A stretch of 32,681 nt of DNA from CAIUVD01 sp044338255 (GCA_044338255.1 JBIILZ010000037.1:1-32681), one strand, 5' to 3'; positions 1 through 8,880 are shown, counted from the stretch's first letter. Numbers and translations: made by a program. The notes: a model not told the origin generated them from the letters alone.

Positions 1-163
1 GTCGGAGATAGGCCGACGAGGATGGCGAAGGTATCGTACGGCAAATCCAAGGCGGCAAGGCGGGCGGATAGCGGGAGCTATCTGACCGTTTTGCCAACGC
101 CGGAGATGCCGTACGAGACCGAGTCAGCCTTGCTGGCCTATCTCCGACAGACTCCTAGAGTCC
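1..163. repeat. Degenerate long palindrome, MITE-like, left end of window
   Basis: The stretch folds back on itself about a centre near base 74-75. Bases 1-14 (GTCGGAGATAGGCC) are the exact reverse complement of 135-148. CGTACGGC at 35-42 pairs with 108-115. GATAGC at 67-72 pairs with 77-82 around a GGGA loop. The segments between these arms are also partly complementary. A further small hairpin, GACTC-CTA-GAGTC, lies at 150-162 just before the response-regulator start. Parts of the right arm recur between other genes (2290-2338 and about 15837-15856), so this is probably a copy of a non-autonomous palindromic element. The left end may lie outside the window. No protein-coding gene is visible here. 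Confidence 0.6.
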
Positions 164-167
164 GCCC

Positions 168-884
168 ATGGTTACTGCAACGCGCCTGCTCTTAATTGAA
201 GATCATGACGACCTGCGCACACAGCTCGCCCTCGGCTTGCGGGCTGCGGGGTTCGTCGTCGATACGGCGAACGATGGCACTAGCGGATGGCAGGCGGCTT
301 CGGCGGCCGAGCACGATGTCATCCTTCTCGACCGCATGTTGCCGGGCCTCGACGGACTTGAGGTCCTCAAGCGTTTGCGCGTCTCCGGGTCGACCGTGCC
401 GGTGCTGCTGCTGACGGCACGCGATGCCATCGAGGACCGCGTCGCAGGACTCGATGCCGGGGCTGATGATTACCTGCCCAAACCCTTCGCGGTCGCGGAA
501 TTGCTGGCGCGCATCCGAGCGCTCCTGCGCCGCGGTCATCACCGTGGCGATCCGGTGGTGACCCTCGGCGAGCTCGAAGTCGACACCGCCGCCCGCGCCG
601 TACGCCGCAATGATCGACGCATCGACCTGACCGAACGTGAATACGCCCTGCTCGAATACATGCTCTCGCGCCAAGGCGCGGTGGTCTCACGCAGCGAATT
701 GTTCCAGGCACTCTACGTCGATGAGCCGGAGGAGACCAGCAACGTCGTCAATGTCCTGGTGGCGCGCTTGCGGCGGAAGCTCCACCCTCCGGGGGCCAGG
801 CCCGTCTTGCATACTCGCCGCGGCTTCGGCTACCTGCTGAGCGCCGATGCCATGGGCGACACTGACGAGGGACATGACGGGTGA
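168..884 (+). CDS. OmpR/PhoB-family response regulator
   Basis: A 238-residue DNA-binding response regulator, presumably the transcriptional output of the sensor kinase that follows. The receiver domain (about residues 5-120) has the acidic pair E11-D12, phospho-acceptor D55 in the VILLDRMLPG segment, T83 and K105. The C-terminal winged helix (about 130-228) ends with the family's recognition-helix region NVVNVLVARLRRKL and the hairpin TRRGFGYLL. Length is normal for the family. The ATG at 168 is the first start before the receiver domain; no good ribosome-binding site precedes it, and the leader lies in a palindromic repeat. The stop overlaps the next gene's GTG start by 4 bp (GTGA), which implies translational coupling. 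The target genes cannot be read from sequence; the neighbouring metal exporter is possible but unproven. Confidence 0.93.
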   Translation: MVTATRLLLIEDHDDLRTQLALGLRAAGFVVDTANDGTSGWQAASAAEHDVILLDRMLPGLDGLEVLKRLRVSGSTVPVLLLTARDAIEDRVAGLDAGADDYLPKPFAVAELLARIRALLRRGHHRGDPVVTLGELEVDTAARAVRRNDRRIDLTEREYALLEYMLSRQGAVVSRSELFQALYVDEPEETSNVVNVLVARLRRKLHPPGARPVLHTRRGFGYLLSADAMGDTDEGHDG

Positions 885-2278
885 GTGCCAGCCTGCAACG
901 GCGCATCAGCATCGGGGTCATCGCCAATACCGCGGGCGTGGTCTTGATCGCAGCGGTGGGCATCTGGCTCGCCAACCGCAGTTGGCTGCTGCAGAGACTC
1001 GATCGCGATTTGCTCGTCAAGGCCGAGCGTCTGCATCAGAGGGATGCCCTGCCACCCAGCGAATGGCGACCACTTTCTCCATTGCTGCTACCTGAGACCA
1101 AAGCGGAAAACAAGGCGGAGAACAAGGCGGGAACTAAACTGGAGAGCGCCGAAGGCATCAATCTGAGCCGATCGATCCTGGTGAGCGATGCCACCACCGG
1201 CAAGGTCCTCTGGCAAGCGTGGCAATTACCTGCTGATTTCGCAAAATTGCTGGACCCCGCCAATGATGGGCTGCAATCGGTGCCTGTATCGGCGGACCTG
1301 CGCTTACGCCTGAAGGCGGTACGGATGAGACACGGTGTGTCGAACGAAGGCGCCGGAAACCAGCCGGTGAACGTCTACCTCGCCAGCGATCTGCGGCCGA
1401 CCGAGGATGAGCTTACCCGCCTCGCCAAGCTGCTCGGCGCCCTCTGGGTGACGGCCCTGGTCCTGGCCTGGATCTCGGTGGGTTGGTCGGGGCGGGTGGT
1501 GCTTAGGCCGTTGAAGGAACTGTCCCTCGCCCTCGATCACCTCGGTCCTGATGATCTCGCCTCACGACTACCATCGGCTGCCGGCCCGCATGAATTCCGT
1601 GGCATGGTCGATCGCCTGAATCTCCTGCTCGATCGCCTGGAACAGGCCTTCCGGCGCGAACAGGCGACCATCAAGGTCATCGCCCATGAACTGCGCACGC
1701 CGGTCGCAACCTTGCGCACGGCGATCGAGTTCCGTCAGCTCATCGCCGAGGACGCCGGGGAAAAAGCCGTCCTCGCGACCTGCTTCCGCACCATCGAACG
1801 GATGCAGGCGATGGTCACCAATCTCCTCCTGCTCGCCCGCCTGGAAGCCGGCAAGGAACCCCTGCCGCGGATGGTCGTGGATCTCGTTGAGATGGTCCAC
1901 GATGCACTTGCCGACCGCCCCGACATCAGCGCCGAGCTGCCCGCATCCGCGCTGGTCCTGACCTCGCCCATGCACCTGCGCCTGGTGCTCGACAACCTCA
2001 TCGGCAATGCCTTGGCCCATGGACAACCGCCGGGCCGTATACAGGTCGTGGTCGAGGGCACGAGCGTGCGCATCTCCAATCCCTGTGCCGAGGGCATCGA
2101 TACCTCTCAGCTCGGGACGGTGTTCTATCGTGCCGATGCCGCCCGTTCGAATGGCGATCATTGCGGTCTGGGCCTGGCCCTGGTCACCCGTCTGGTCCGC
2201 CTGCTCGATGGCCAGTTGACGCTCACGGCTGCCGGGCATCAATTCCGCGCCGAAGTCGTCCTGCCTGCCGGCACGTGA
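881..2278 (+). CDS. Sensor histidine kinase paired with the upstream regulator
   Basis: A 465-residue membrane kinase. One membrane span lies at about residues 12-30, a periplasmic sensor region at 31-180, a second span at about 184-204, then a HAMP linker. The dimerisation/phosphotransfer helix carries H269 in IAHELRTP. The ATPase domain has an N-box (DNLIGNALAHG, about 371-381) and a late glycine box (GLGLAL). The usual D-x-G-x-G of the G1 box is replaced by ISNPCAEGI, a variant I believe occurs in some kinases of this type. The sensor region holds a 12-bp tandem repeat coding for KAEN-like units (residues 74-86). The start is GTG at 881, with GAGGG nine bases upstream, inside the regulator gene. 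The two genes form an operon. Confidence 0.92.
   Translation: MSASLQRRISIGVIANTAGVVLIAAVGIWLANRSWLLQRLDRDLLVKAERLHQRDALPPSEWRPLSPLLLPETKAENKAENKAGTKLESAEGINLSRSILVSDATTGKVLWQAWQLPADFAKLLDPANDGLQSVPVSADLRLRLKAVRMRHGVSNEGAGNQPVNVYLASDLRPTEDELTRLAKLLGALWVTALVLAWISVGWSGRVVLRPLKELSLALDHLGPDDLASRLPSAAGPHEFRGMVDRLNLLLDRLEQAFRREQATIKVIAHELRTPVATLRTAIEFRQLIAEDAGEKAVLATCFRTIERMQAMVTNLLLLARLEAGKEPLPRMVVDLVEMVHDALADRPDISAELPASALVLTSPMHLRLVLDNLIGNALAHGQPPGRIQVVVEGTSVRISNPCAEGIDTSQLGTVFYRADAARSNGDHCGLGLALVTRLVRLLDGQLTLTAAGHQFRAEVVLPAGT
1100..1135 (+). repeat. 12-bp tandem repeat, 3 imperfect copies, in the sensor kinase
   Basis: Three copies of an AAGGCGGAGAAC-like unit encode KAEN/KAEN/KAGT in the predicted periplasmic region. 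The unit keeps the reading frame. It is one of many such arrays in the window. Confidence 0.8.
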
Positions 2279-2289
2279 ATTCCAGCCGT

Positions 2290-2338
2290 GAGACCGAGTC
2301 AGCCGACCGACTCTATTTCTGACCGGCTCCTACTGAGT
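2290..2338. repeat. Partial copy of the palindromic intergenic repeat
   Basis: The first 15 bases (GAGACCGAGTCAGCC) are identical to 115-129. The remainder aligns with 130-162 with a few mismatches and a 2-base length difference, including CTAT-TC-GAC and CTCCTA...GAGTC. The two related copies therefore flank the two-component operon on both sides. This copy covers the short space after the kinase stop and the last codons of mntP on the other strand. Confidence 0.55.
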
Positions 2339-2893
2339 CTGGAAATGCTGCACCAGAGTCCACGCGCCCATGGCCATCAGCAGCAAGCCACCGCTGATCT
2401 CCGCCGCGGCCGCCCAGCGTGCGCCGAGCCTAGCCCCGATCCACACCGCCGGCAGGCACAGGGCGAAGGTGATCACGCCGATGGTCGAGGCCGAGAGCCA
2501 CACCGGCATGTCGAGCACCGCGATCGTCACTCCCACCGCCAGGGCATCGATGCTGGTGGCGACCCCCTTGGCCAGGAGATAGGGCATGGCCAAGGGATCA
2601 TCACGGCGCTCGCCGGCCTCGAAGTGCAACCCTTCCCAGGCCATCTTGGCGCCGATCGCCGCGAGCAGGATGAAGGCGATCCAGTGCCCGCTGCTCTCCA
2701 CCCAGCTATGGGCCAAGGCCCCGAGGGCGAAACCGAGCAGGGGCATGAGCGCCTGGAAACCGCCGAAGACCGCCGCTAGACGCAGGGCATCGCCAGGAGC
2801 CAGGCGCGGCTTGGCCATACCGCTGACCATGGCCACCGCCACCGCATCCATCGCCAAGCCGACACCGATGACCGCCACCGTGAGAATACTCAT
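2330..2893 (-). CDS. mntP: MntP-type manganese efflux pump
   Basis: A 187-residue inner-membrane protein with about six hydrophobic spans, matching the MntP (formerly DUF204/YebN) family that exports Mn2+ and protects against manganese excess. Visible family landmarks are the AMDA motif with D16 in span 1, GGFQALMPLLG in span 2, IGAKM in span 3 and ATSIDALAVG with D116 in span 4. The two aspartates correspond to the paired acidic residues known to matter in MntP. Length is typical. It lies downstream of thiG on the same strand but 306 bp away, so it may have its own promoter. A 13-bp palindrome sits about 34 bases upstream of the start. I looked for the manganese yybP-ykoY riboswitch that often precedes this gene and did not see it. 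Confidence 0.9.
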   Translation of the reverse strand: MSILTVAVIGVGLAMDAVAVAMVSGMAKPRLAPGDALRLAAVFGGFQALMPLLGFALGALAHSWVESSGHWIAFILLAAIGAKMAWEGLHFEAGERRDDPLAMPYLLAKGVATSIDALAVGVTIAVLDMPVWLSASTIGVITFALCLPAVWIGARLGARWAAAAEISGGLLLMAMGAWTLVQHFQTQ

Positions 2894-2915
2894 GTGGAAG
2901 GCCGAGACTGGACCG

Positions 2916-2939
2916 TTGCGTCCCGGCGCAAGACTTGCG
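2916..2939 (-). promoter_or_regulatory. Candidate operator upstream of mntP
   Basis: CGCAAG-A-CTTGCG at 2927-2939 is a perfect 13-base palindrome 34 bases upstream of the mntP start. A further TTGCG at 2916-2920 can also pair with the same CGCAA. This layout suits either a dimeric repressor site or two competing RNA stems. It does not match a metalloregulator box I know. Confidence 0.35.
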
Positions 2940-3129
2940 TTCTACGCCTGACGCCACGGAAATTGGTAACCTGCGTTCCGCAACGGATCTCATGTTTTGA
3001 CCTGCGGCCTTGCCCGCCGTGAAGACCGTCTCCGCTCTTTCCTAGGGTGGATATGCCGAAGGTTTCGCGCGCGGTACTCACGCGACCCCACGAACTAGTG
3101 TGCCTTAACGCCGAAGTCTTCTATAAGAC

Positions 3130-3161
3130 GGAATCAGCCGCTAACGCCGATTCCTAGCGGC
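3130..3161 (-). terminator. Hairpin downstream of thiG
   Basis: GCCGCTA (3137-3143) pairs with TAGCGGC (3155-3161) around an 11-base loop. An alternative stem pairs GGAATC (3130-3135) with GATTCC (3149-3154). There is no T-run on the minus strand after it, so intrinsic termination is not certain. Confidence 0.3.
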
Positions 3162-3199
3162 GGCGGTGGCGCTCGTCGACGTAGCGTAGTCTGGCTGGC

Positions 3200-4024
3200 T
3201 TATTCGCCGGGGATGCCCTGGGCTTCGCGGCTCACCGCCGCCCCGGCCGCGATCAGACCCGTCAGCGGAGAACTGGCATTGGCGTAACGTTTTTTGCCGA
3301 TGCGGCCGGCGCGCGCCGCCCACCACCCGGCTTCGAGGGCATGACGCATTGCCCGGGCCATGGCGATCGGATCCTGGGCCCCGGCGATGCCGGTATTCAG
3401 CAGCACACCAGCGGCGCCCATCTCCATGGCGATGGTAACATCGGAAGCGGTGCCGACGCCGGCATCGACGATGATCGGGACTTTCGCCCGTTCGAGGATG
3501 ATCTCGATCGAGTTGCGATTGAGGATCCCCTGGCCGCTGCCGATCGGAGCTCCCGCCGGCATCACCGCCGCCGCCCCGGCGGCTTCGAGTTCCAGGGCGA
3601 GCACCGGATCATCACTGGTGTAGACCAGCACCGTGAAACCCTCTTCGGCAAGGATGCGACAGGCATCGAGGGTCTGCGTCGGATGCGGCAGCAAAGTCTG
3701 ATGATCGGCGAGGACCTCGAGCTTGACCATGTCGCTGATGCCCAGCTCGCGGCCCAGGCGGGCGGTACGCAAGGCGTCTTCCTTGGTGAAGCAGCCGGCG
3801 GTGTTGGGCAGCAGCTGGTACTGGCTGCCGATATGATCGAGCAGGCTGCCGCCGGTGCCACGATCGCCGAGATTTGCGCGCCGCACCGCTACTGTCACCA
3901 CATCGCAGCCGGACTCACTCAGGGCCTGCTGCATGGTGTGGTTGTCGGGGTATTTGCCGGTGCCGACCAGCAGGCGGCTGGCGAAGGTGTATTTACCGAC
4001 GCGTAAGGGTGGGATCTGGCTCAT
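3200..4024 (-). CDS. thiG: Thiazole synthase ThiG
   Basis: A 274-residue cytoplasmic enzyme of thiamine biosynthesis. ThiG forms the thiazole phosphate ring from 1-deoxy-D-xylulose 5-phosphate, dehydroglycine and ThiS-thiocarboxylate. It is recognised by the (beta/alpha)8 sequence pattern: SRLLVGTGKYP near the start, NTAGCFT, K101 in DMVKLEVL (the Schiff-base lysine), the glycine-rich MPAGAPIGSGQG loop and IVDAGVGTASD plus NTGIAGA for phosphate binding. The start at 4024 has GGAG about eight bases upstream. No other thi gene is adjacent, and I see no TPP riboswitch; a nonamer array fills the upstream region instead. The ThiS partner must be encoded elsewhere. Confidence 0.96.
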   Translation of the reverse strand: MSQIPPLRVGKYTFASRLLVGTGKYPDNHTMQQALSESGCDVVTVAVRRANLGDRGTGGSLLDHIGSQYQLLPNTAGCFTKEDALRTARLGRELGISDMVKLEVLADHQTLLPHPTQTLDACRILAEEGFTVLVYTSDDPVLALELEAAGAAAVMPAGAPIGSGQGILNRNSIEIILERAKVPIIVDAGVGTASDVTIAMEMGAAGVLLNTGIAGAQDPIAMARAMRHALEAGWWAARAGRIGKKRYANASSPLTGLIAAGAAVSREAQGIPGE

Positions 4025-4110
4025 GGGTGGCTCCGATGGATGACTGACGCATCATCGACGGCAGGCACGACCCGCAAGCTGGGGGGATACCGGCATGCAA
4101 GGAAGGAGCC

Positions 4111-4200
4111 GAGAAAGCAGAGAAAGCAGAGAAAGCAGAGAAAGCAGAGAAAGCAGAGAAAGCAGAGAAAGCGGAGAAAGCGGAGAAAGCGGAGAAAGCG
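4111..4200. repeat. 9-bp tandem array, 10 copies
   Basis: Six copies of GAGAAAGCA are followed by four of GAGAAAGCG with no interruption. The array lies between the divergent genes thiG (minus) and the dCache kinase (plus). Both strands are open across it because the unit is a multiple of three, but the Lys/Arg/Gln or Phe/Leu/Cys peptides this would encode look artificial. I treat it as non-coding. Confidence 0.95.
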
Positions 4201-4267
4201 GAGCGCGCCCAAAGCTCGAAAAAGGTCTTGAAGAACTGATACTAACTCATGTTTCCGTTTTCACTTC

Positions 4268-4296
4268 TTGACCATCTGAATTTTTTCAGGTATTTA
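4268..4296 (+). promoter_or_regulatory. Putative promoter of the dCache kinase
   Basis: TTGACC (4268-4273) is followed after 17 bases by TATTTA (4291-4296), 11 bases before the ATG, in an unusually AT-rich patch. The spacer holds the small palindrome CTGAA-TTTT-TTCAG. If used, the transcript would have a very short leader, which suits the lack of a ribosome-binding site. Confidence 0.4.
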
Positions 4297-4307
4297 CGAA
4301 TATTAAA

Positions 4308-6443
4308 ATGATCGTTCCTGATCCAGAACTCACCGAAGCGCAAAAAAATAATATTGGTACCGGGACCCATCTGCAGTCGACAGTACCCTGCCAGTCGACA
4401 GTACCCTGCCAGTCGACAGTGCCACGCCGTTCCCTGGCGCGTAGCGCCCTAAGCGCAATGACCATCGGCATCGCGGTCGTAATCATCGTCGCCACGATCC
4501 TCAGTTATCTGCATATGTACGGGGTGCTCCTCGATAACACGCGTCTGGACCTCCTCCATTCGATGACCATCCGGGGTCGTGCCGAGAGCGATCAATTCCA
4601 GCTCGCCGAGCATCAGTCGAGCATGGTCCGCGACGACTTCCTGCGGCGCCTGCTGGTCCTCGGCGACCAGGATCCGCAGGCTGAGTTCGATCGCCTGTTT
4701 GTCCGCGAAGCCGATGGCCTGATCCGCGTCCGCCCCGAGCTCAACGATTACCGCCATCATGCCACCGCCTTCCTGCGGCATGACGTCCTCCTCACCCCGG
4801 ACCTGCGCCGGCGTTTCGTGGTCGGCTGGCAGATCCTCGATCAATGGGGGCCGATGCTGACCAACCGCTTCTTCAGCGGTTTCATCAACATGCCCGAGCA
4901 GCTTTCGATCAATTTCTGTCCGAGCGCCGATTGGGGACGCAGCGCCACGCGTGACATCGACATCTACAGCTACGAGACCGTTTGGCGATCGACGCCGGAA
5001 AAGAATCCCCAGCGCGCAACCTTCTGGACCTCCGTGTATTTCGACGAGGGCGCCAAGGAATGGATGGTCTCATGCGTGACCCCCGGTGACCTCCAGAGCC
5101 GATGGCTGATGTCGGCGGGTCAGGATGTAATCCTCTCCGATCTGATCCGCCGCACCGCCGGTGATCGCAGCACCGGCATGTGGAATTTCATCATCGACCA
5201 CAACCGGCATCTCATCGCCCATCCCCATCTCTCGGAAAGCATCGCGCAAGCCGGGGGCAACCTCCACCTCGATCATCTCCAGGACCAGAACTTCGTGGCG
5301 ATGGCCAACGCCGTCCTGCAGACCTCCGGCACCGCCGTCATCGAGAGTCCCGATCATAAGAATTTCCTCGGCGTCACGCGCATCGTCGGCCCCGATTGGT
5401 ATTTCATCACCGTGCTCCCGAAATCGATACTGGTCAACAATGCCCTGACCACCGCCTACACCATCCTCCTGCTCGGCGTCTGCTCGCTGGTCCTCGAGCT
5501 GCTCATCGTCGCCTACATCCTGCGCCGGCAGATCGCTGAGCCGATCCGCAGCTTCGTCGCCGCCACCGATCGCGTCAGTCATGGGGACTTCAATGTCCGT
5601 CTCGATCATTCTCGGGATGATGAGCTGGGCTGTCTGGCCGCTTCGATCAATCGCATGGCGCGAGCCGTCGGCAAACGCGATGCCGCGATCGCCCAGCAAT
5701 TGACCGAACTCGAACTGGCCAAGGAGAATGCGGAAAAGGCCAACCAGGCGAAAGCCGAATTCCTCGGGACCATGAGCCATGAGTTGCGCACACCCTTGAA
5801 CGGCGTCATCGGCATGACCGAGCTGCTGATCGGCACGCCCTTGAACGCCCTGCAGCGCGAATACGTGGAAACCGTCAGTCTTTCCGGCCGTTCGCTGCTG
5901 GCGATCATCGACGACATCCTCGACTTCACCAAGCTCGACGCCGGAAAACTGCGGCTTGAGCCGCGCCCGACGGACCTCGAAAAGGTCATGGCCAGCGTCA
6001 TCGCCCTGCTCCATCCCAATGCCGACCGCAAGGCCCTGCGCCTGGTGAGCGAAGTCGCTGAAGGCATGCCCAAACGCGTCTATGCCGACCCAGCTCGCGT
6101 CCGTCAGGTGCTCACCAACCTCGTCTCGAATGCACTCAAGTTCACCGAAGCGGGCAGCGTGACCGTGCGCCTGTCGTGCTGCCACGCCCTCGACGGTAAG
6201 GCCGAAATCCATCTCGCGGTGACCGATACCGGGCCGGGGATCTCACCCGAGAACATTCCCCTGCTCGGCGAGAAGTTCCGTCAGCTCGACAGCACCTATG
6301 CCCGCCGCCACGGCGGCACCGGCCTGGGCTTGGCGATCACGCGCTCGTTGTTGACGTTGATGGACGGCGAACTGCACGTCACCAGCGAAGTCGGACGCGG
6401 ATCGACCTTCACGGCCATCATGCGCCTCCGCTTGTCGACCTGA
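4308..6443 (+). CDS. Orphan dCache-HAMP sensor histidine kinase
   Basis: A 711-residue membrane kinase. A short cytoplasmic N-terminus contains an 18-bp tandem repeat (QSTVPC units, residues 23-39), then a membrane span at about 51-70. A large periplasmic region (about 75-375) resembles a double Cache domain, a small-ligand sensor; its landmarks include the WTSVYFDEG and PDWYFITVLPKS segments. A second span (about 381-402), HAMP, a coiled coil, the phosphotransfer helix with H491 in MSHELRTP and a complete ATPase domain follow (NLVSNALKF, DTGPGIS, GGTGLGLAI). The kinase core is of the type usually found in hybrid kinases, yet there is no receiver domain and no response regulator next to it. 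An internal ATG at residue 51 would remove the repeat but leave the first span, so the true start is uncertain. Confidence 0.9.
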   Translation: MIVPDPELTEAQKNNIGTGTHLQSTVPCQSTVPCQSTVPRRSLARSALSAMTIGIAVVIIVATILSYLHMYGVLLDNTRLDLLHSMTIRGRAESDQFQLAEHQSSMVRDDFLRRLLVLGDQDPQAEFDRLFVREADGLIRVRPELNDYRHHATAFLRHDVLLTPDLRRRFVVGWQILDQWGPMLTNRFFSGFINMPEQLSINFCPSADWGRSATRDIDIYSYETVWRSTPEKNPQRATFWTSVYFDEGAKEWMVSCVTPGDLQSRWLMSAGQDVILSDLIRRTAGDRSTGMWNFIIDHNRHLIAHPHLSESIAQAGGNLHLDHLQDQNFVAMANAVLQTSGTAVIESPDHKNFLGVTRIVGPDWYFITVLPKSILVNNALTTAYTILLLGVCSLVLELLIVAYILRRQIAEPIRSFVAATDRVSHGDFNVRLDHSRDDELGCLAASINRMARAVGKRDAAIAQQLTELELAKENAEKANQAKAEFLGTMSHELRTPLNGVIGMTELLIGTPLNALQREYVETVSLSGRSLLAIIDDILDFTKLDAGKLRLEPRPTDLEKVMASVIALLHPNADRKALRLVSEVAEGMPKRVYADPARVRQVLTNLVSNALKFTEAGSVTVRLSCCHALDGKAEIHLAVTDTGPGISPENIPLLGEKFRQLDSTYARRHGGTGLGLAITRSLLTLMDGELHVTSEVGRGSTFTAIMRLRLST
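4374..4424 (+). repeat. 18-bp tandem repeat, about 2.8 copies, in the kinase N-terminus
   Basis: CAGTCGACAGTACCCTGC occurs twice exactly at 4374-4409 and a third time partly, with one change. It encodes QSTVPC repeats just before the first membrane span. Each copy also contains a SalI-like GTCGAC palindrome. Confidence 0.9.
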
Positions 6444-6465
6444 AACGTTGATTTAACCGGTTTTG

Positions 6466-6626
6466 CTGGTCGCTGGTCGCTGGTCCCTGGTCCCTGGTCT
6501 CTGGTCCCTGGTCCCTGGTCCCTGGTCCCTGGTCCCTGGTCCCTGGTCCCTGGTCCCTGGTCCCTGGTCCCTGGTCCCTGGTCCCTGGTCCCTGGTCCCT
6601 GGTCCCTGGTCCCTGGTCCCTGGTCC
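6466..6626. repeat. Heptamer tandem array, 23 copies
   Basis: CTGGTCC is repeated without a break for 161 bp; the first two units end in G and the fifth in T. It sits between the converging 3' ends of the dCache kinase and the CHAD gene. Heptamer arrays of this sort are known as short tandemly repeated repetitive sequences in filamentous cyanobacteria; I know of no role. Because seven is not a multiple of three, copy changes here would be harmful inside a gene, in line with its intergenic place. Confidence 0.97.
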
Positions 6627-6672
6627 CTATCGCCCACCGCACCTGCATCCCCCCAATTCCCCGCTGCCATCC

Positions 6673-7482
6673 TTACCCCATAAACTTCCTGCCAATCTTC
6701 TCGCCTCGTGCCTGCACATTCCTCCGCCACCGCTGAGCGTACTTCGCTACCTGTTCCGCACCTTCACGATCATTATGTCGGCTCAACCATTCGCAGGTCA
6801 GCGCCAGATCGCGTTCTCGGCCCAGGCAATCATTGACCTCGCCGAGCGCATTTGCGAACGGGCGGAGCATGGTCGGCCATAGCGGAGTCAGCAGTTGGAC
6901 CTGGTAGGCCAGATCCTTGCCGCGTTTGCGCCAGGTGTGGCGGGTGTCCGTCGTCGGCACGGCGAGCAACTTTTCACCGGCGGCGATCCAGGCGCGGTAG
7001 CTGCGTGCATGACCTTTGATCAGGTCACGCATTTTTACCGTGAACACCTGCTTTTCCAGGCGCTGGCGTTGAGAATCGAGCGCCGCCCGCAGGGCCGCCA
7101 GCTGAGCGGCCGTCACTGGCGGTGGCTGATGGATCAATCCGCTCACCACCTGTGCCGGGATGCGCTCGGCATAGCGCTGACCGATGCGCATCAATACCTC
7201 GGCGATCACTTCCGCATCGCGCAGGGGTGAGAGCATGCGCCCGAGTTCCCGCCAAGCCTGGCTCTCGCGGCGGTACCATTTTTCGGACACCCCGCTGCGA
7301 ATGAGGCGCAACCAGGCACGGCTGCGTTTGCCGGCGCGGCGGAGATCGTGTACGGCCTCGATCGGCGTCGTCTCAGTCGCCCCAGACGCCTCAGTCGCGT
7401 GGAGCGCACGTGTACACTCATGCACCAGCAGGGCCCGCACCTGCGGGGCTAATTCGCTGCCGAAATCGAGGTTGAAGCGCAT
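6673..7482 (-). CDS. CHAD domain protein
   Basis: A 269-residue, mostly alpha-helical protein of the CHAD (conserved histidine alpha-helical domain) family. CHAD proteins are rich in basic residues and bind polyphosphate; several localise to polyphosphate granules. Typical signatures are EAVHDLRRAGKRSRAWLRL near residue 45, GRMLSPLRDAEV near 85 and EVNDCLGRERDLAL near 220. I chose the ATG at 7482, where the domain begins; an in-frame TTG four codons earlier is less likely. A TATAAT-like box lies at about 7498-7503 on the minus strand, close enough to give a short leader. A low-complexity TEASGATETT segment lies near residue 35. No polyphosphate kinase is in the window. Confidence 0.85.
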   Translation of the reverse strand: MRFNLDFGSELAPQVRALLVHECTRALHATEASGATETTPIEAVHDLRRAGKRSRAWLRLIRSGVSEKWYRRESQAWRELGRMLSPLRDAEVIAEVLMRIGQRYAERIPAQVVSGLIHQPPPVTAAQLAALRAALDSQRQRLEKQVFTVKMRDLIKGHARSYRAWIAAGEKLLAVPTTDTRHTWRKRGKDLAYQVQLLTPLWPTMLRPFANALGEVNDCLGRERDLALTCEWLSRHNDREGAEQVAKYAQRWRRNVQARGEKIGRKFMG

Positions 7483-7611
7483 GGTCTTGCGCAACTATTA
7501 TAGCAGGAGGATAGACCTATCGCCAGGAGCATTACCCGACTTGTCGCGAGGCCAATCGACCCACTATCGTACCCTCTCCAAATCTAGTCATCAACTCAGC
7601 CCGAGGTTTCC

Positions 7612-8880
<1,269 letters not shown>

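Larger units (their letters stand above)
2894..3199. other. Intergenic region between thiG and mntP
   Basis: No gene is supported in these 306 bp. The part nearest mntP carries alternating TTGCG and CGCAA blocks. The part nearest thiG carries a hairpin at 3137-3161. A 14-base segment at 3126-3139 (AGACGGAATCAGCC) differs at two positions from AGACCGAGTCAGCC at 116-129 and 2291-2304, so another fragment of the dispersed repeat may be present. Confidence 0.5.

Noticed and set aside
2894..3130. Manganese yybP-ykoY riboswitch before mntP
   Set aside because: The expected GGGGAGUAG-type conserved segments are not present on the minus strand.
121..3153. Clusters of GANTC sites in intergenic palindromes as methylation control
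   Set aside because: GANTC is expected roughly once per 300 bases at this composition, and the clusters follow from the repeat's own sequence; no CcrM-like methylase is seen.
4025..4110. TPP riboswitch before thiG
   Set aside because: No CTGAGA or related conserved core is seen in the upstream minus strand; a tandem array begins there instead.
4040..4231. Open frames on both strands across the nonamer array, encoding Lys/Arg/Gln or Phe/Leu/Cys repeats
   Set aside because: They exist only because a 9-bp unit without stop codons stays open in every frame; there is no start signal, homology or sensible peptide.
6418..6882. Long open frames over the heptamer array on both strands
   Set aside because: A stop-free heptamer unit leaves several frames open. 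The predicted peptides are simple repeats with no ribosome-binding site.
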